From contig NZ_CP042432.1 in NCBI RefSeq assembly GCF_008033235.1, positions 868,001 to 932,000 of the forward strand: 64,000 nt of DNA, read 5' to 3'. This DNA is from Anseongella ginsenosidimutans. GTDB taxonomy: Bacteria > Bacteroidota > Bacteroidia > Sphingobacteriales > Sphingobacteriaceae. Below are positions 62,124-64,000 of the stretch, one piece after another (the stretch's first letter is position 1; the number at the start of each line of letters is the position of its first letter). The notes beneath the pieces are model-generated. The model did not search any database, was not told the DNA's origin, and worked only from the letters and a program-made list of their open reading frames with translations. A program made the position numbers and the translations under genes.

Positions 62124-64000
62124 ATGAAAATACTTTTCCCGCTCGCCATCCTTCTGGGCGCTATTTTTACTGCCCAGGGGCAAACCGGCACGGTAGCAGG
62201 AACCGTTAGTACTGCTGAAGGACGCCCGGCCCCGAATGTTAGCCTGAGCCTTGAAAACACTTACAAAAGAACGGCAACGAATGCGAACGGTGAATTTCGC
62301 CTTAGCCAGGTGAAAGCGGGTGATTATATAATAGTTGCAACCTATGCAGGAATAGAGACCAGGCAGTCCGTTCATGTGGACGCAGGCGAGCTTACCACCG
62401 TGGAAATAATCCTCCGCCAGTATACTGAACTTGACCAGGTGGTAGTGGAAGCGGATGCTTATAAAGAAGAAGGGGAATACGTTGCTAAAATGCCCCTGGA
62501 AAGGATTGAGAATCCCCAGGTATACCATTCCATCGGGTCCGGAATACTGGAGGCCCAGTTGGCGACGGATTTTGATAAGGCACTGAAAAATGCGCCGGGA
62601 TTGCAGAAAATGTGGGAATCCACCGGCCGCGGAGGAGACGGCGCGGGATATTACTCGATGCGCGGATTTGCCGTTCAGCCCACCCTGGTGAACGGGCTGC
62701 CGGGCCTGACCAACGGAAGCCTGGATCCTGCAAACATTGAAAGCATCCAGGTTATCAAAGGGCCCTCCGGAACTTTGTTCGGAAGCAGCCTTATCTCTTA
62801 CGGAGGGCTGATCAACACGGTAACCAAGAAACCTTACCAGGGATTCGGCGGGGAAGCCGCCTATGTGGCCGGCAGCTTCGGGCTTAACAGGATCACCGCT
62901 GATGTAAACGCTCCGCTGAACAAAGCGAACGATATCATTATGCGGGTAAACACCGCCTTTCATTCGGAAAACAGCTTCCAGGACGCAGGCTTTAAGCGGT
63001 CTTTCTTCCTGGCACCTTCTCTTTCCTACGAGGTGAATGAACGCTTGTCATTTCTGCTTTCCGCTGAGCTGCTTACAGCGGAAGGAACCAATCCGACGAT
63101 GCTGTTCCTGAACCGGTCCGGCCCCCTGCAATATGAAAACCTGGCCGATCTGAATTATGATCCGGATCTTTCCCTCACCAGTAACGATATAACGATAAAA
63201 AATCCAAGATATAATGTCCAGACGGAAATGATTTACCAGATTTCCCCGGAGTGGACTTCGCAAACCGTGGTTTCCAGGGGATTTGCAAAATCGGACGGCT
63301 ATTATTCCTATCTCTGGGACAATGGCTATGACAAACCGCAATTCAGTGTGTTTATAAGCGATCAGAACGCGCACAGCCTGACCACGGATATTCAGCAGAA
63401 TTTCACGGGCGACTTCCGCATTGGAGGTTTAAGGAACCGGCTGGTGGTGGGCCTGGATTACTTCCACCGGCAAACCCATGATTTCAGTTCGGGGTATCCC
63501 TGGTTTTACGATGTAAGCCCCCGGGGAGAAATTGATTACGTGGATCCGTATACCGGGGAAACGGTAGCCCCAAGATACCTGACGAAAGAATCGGTAGACG
63601 CGGTGCTGGCTTCCTCGTCAAGGGCAAATCTGAATACCAAAGACGAAACCTACAGTATCTATTTTTCAGACGTGATAAATATCACCCCGGAACTGCTGGC
63701 GATGGCTAGTCTCCGGCTGGACCATTTCAATACCAAAGGAGACGTCAGCACCGACGAGGATGATTATGAACAGACCGCCCTGTCTCCCAAGTTCGGTCTT
63801 GTTTACCAGCCCATCCCGAACAAACTATCCGTATTTGCCAATTACATGAATGGTTTCAAGAACGTGGCGCCGGCAACTGTTTCTGATATTAACGGAGAGA
63901 ACCCGGTCACTAAAACCTTCGAACCCGAGCATGCCAACCAGGCCGAGTTCGGGATCAAAACGGATCTGTTTGAGGGCAGGCTTTCTTCGACCATCAGCGT
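62124..64000 (+). CDS. TonB-dependent receptor, siderophore type, 3' end outside the window
   Basis: The frame is open from the ATG at 62124 to the window end (625 residues seen). Signal peptide to about residue 20; carboxypeptidase regulatory-like domain at 22-95 (GTVAGTVSTAEGRPAPNVSL); a TonB-box-like ELDQVVVEAD; plug domain with GAGYYSMRGF, NIESIQVIKGPSGTLFGSS and GGLINTVTKKP; then barrel strands. The RGF and IKGPSGTLFG motifs and absence of SusC features point to the FhuA/ferric-siderophore-like class. No SusD follows in the window. Iron uptake is likely, the ligand unknown. Confidence 0.9.
   Translation, partial: MKILFPLAILLGAIFTAQGQTGTVAGTVSTAEGRPAPNVSLSLENTYKRTATNANGEFRLSQVKAGDYIIVATYAGIETRQSVHVDAGELTTVEIILRQYTELDQVVVEADAYKEEGEYVAKMPLERIENPQVYHSIGSGILEAQLATDFDKALKNAPGLQKMWESTGRGGDGAGYYSMRGFAVQPTLVNGLPGLTNGSLDPANIESIQVIKGPSGTLFGSSLISYGGLINTVTKKPYQGFGGEAAYVAGSFGLNRITADVNAPLNKANDIIMRVNTAFHSENSFQDAGFKRSFFLAPSLSYEVNERLSFLLSAELLTAEGTNPTMLFLNRSGPLQYENLADLNYDPDLSLTSNDITIKNPRYNVQTEMIYQISPEWTSQTVVSRGFAKSDGYYSYLWDNGYDKPQFSVFISDQNAHSLTTDIQQNFTGDFRIGGLRNRLVVGLDYFHRQTHDFSSGYPWFYDVSPRGEIDYVDPYTGETVAPRYLTKESVDAVLASSSRANLNTKDETYSIYFSDVINITPELLAMASLRLDHFNTKGDVSTDEDDYEQTALSPKFGLVYQPIPNKLSVFANYMNGFKNVAPATVSDINGENPVTKTFEPEHANQAEFGIKTDLFEGRLSSTIS

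Noticed and set aside
62073-62963. 296-codon minus-strand ORF
   Set aside because: Opposite the TonB-dependent receptor, whose frame is open to the window end and carries plug motifs.
1-64000. CRISPR arrays, tRNA or rRNA genes, prophage or IS elements
   Set aside because: I looked for regularly spaced repeats, RNA signatures, transposases and integrases and saw none.

Overview
This is 64 kb of chromosome from a member of the Bacteroidota. The evidence is a SusC/SusD pair, a TonB-dependent receptor with a carboxypeptidase-like N-terminal domain, DISM-type sensor kinases with LytTR regulators, the futalosine menaquinone pathway (MqnB, MqnD), a YpdA-type reductase, and promoters of the Bacteroidota form TTTG-N19-TAnnTTTG. 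Genes are dense, on both strands, and mostly housekeeping. I saw no rRNA, tRNA, CRISPR array, phage or insertion sequence.

Layout. 1-6.5 kb: the end of an FtsX-type permease, a Uma2 protein, LPS heptose epimerase HldD, MqnD and MqnB, then QueD/PTPS, FolE and FabD. 6.5-9.3 kb: a coiled-coil membrane protein and a GH10-like hydrolase. 9.3-24.1 kb: a block that appears devoted to amino sugars and peptidoglycan: an M16 peptidase, a membrane acetyltransferase (NagX type), a NagB-LmbE fusion, AnmK, a DeoR regulator, SusC, SusD and the exo-muramidase NamZ. 24.3-28.2 kb: a CPBP protease, sensor kinase and LytTR regulator in one operon, and a tiny lipoprotein. 28.2-41 kb: pyruvate dehydrogenase E2 and E1-alpha, an NlpC/P60 protein, MscS, a glutamine amidotransferase, an aldo/keto reductase, a TonB-C lipoprotein, a sulfatase, an AAA ATPase, YpdA, a DUF3500 lipoprotein and Ffh. 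41.2-44.8 kb: an A+T-rich, probably acquired restriction-modification operon (HTH regulator, C5-methyltransferase, candidate PD-(D/E)XK nuclease) with a recognisable promoter and operator. 44.8-55 kb: envelope enzymes (AmpD-like amidase, YpfJ peptidase, L,D-transpeptidase, lytic transglycosylase, M1 aminopeptidase, tail-specific protease), an MFS exporter and a YjbR protein. 55-60.4 kb: an MBL-fold exonuclease, an ATP-dependent DNA ligase whose catalytic lysine is missing, a zinc-ribbon protein, SSB and a Na+/H+ antiporter. 60.4-64 kb: a GlxA-type AraC regulator, a DUF2007 protein and the start of a TonB-dependent receptor.

The two observations that matter most are these. (1) Seven otherwise well-conserved genes (hldD, fabD, the GH10-like hydrolase, nagX, the sensor kinase, the CPBP protease and the antiporter) are each broken by one missing base in a short G/C run. 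The uniform pattern, which includes normally essential fabD, points to base-calling errors rather than decay, so they are annotated as full-length genes with a frameshift. (2) The DNA ligase at 55983-57698 has Q for the nucleophilic lysine and A for the motif I aspartate, plus a Gln/Pro-rich insertion just before that motif.
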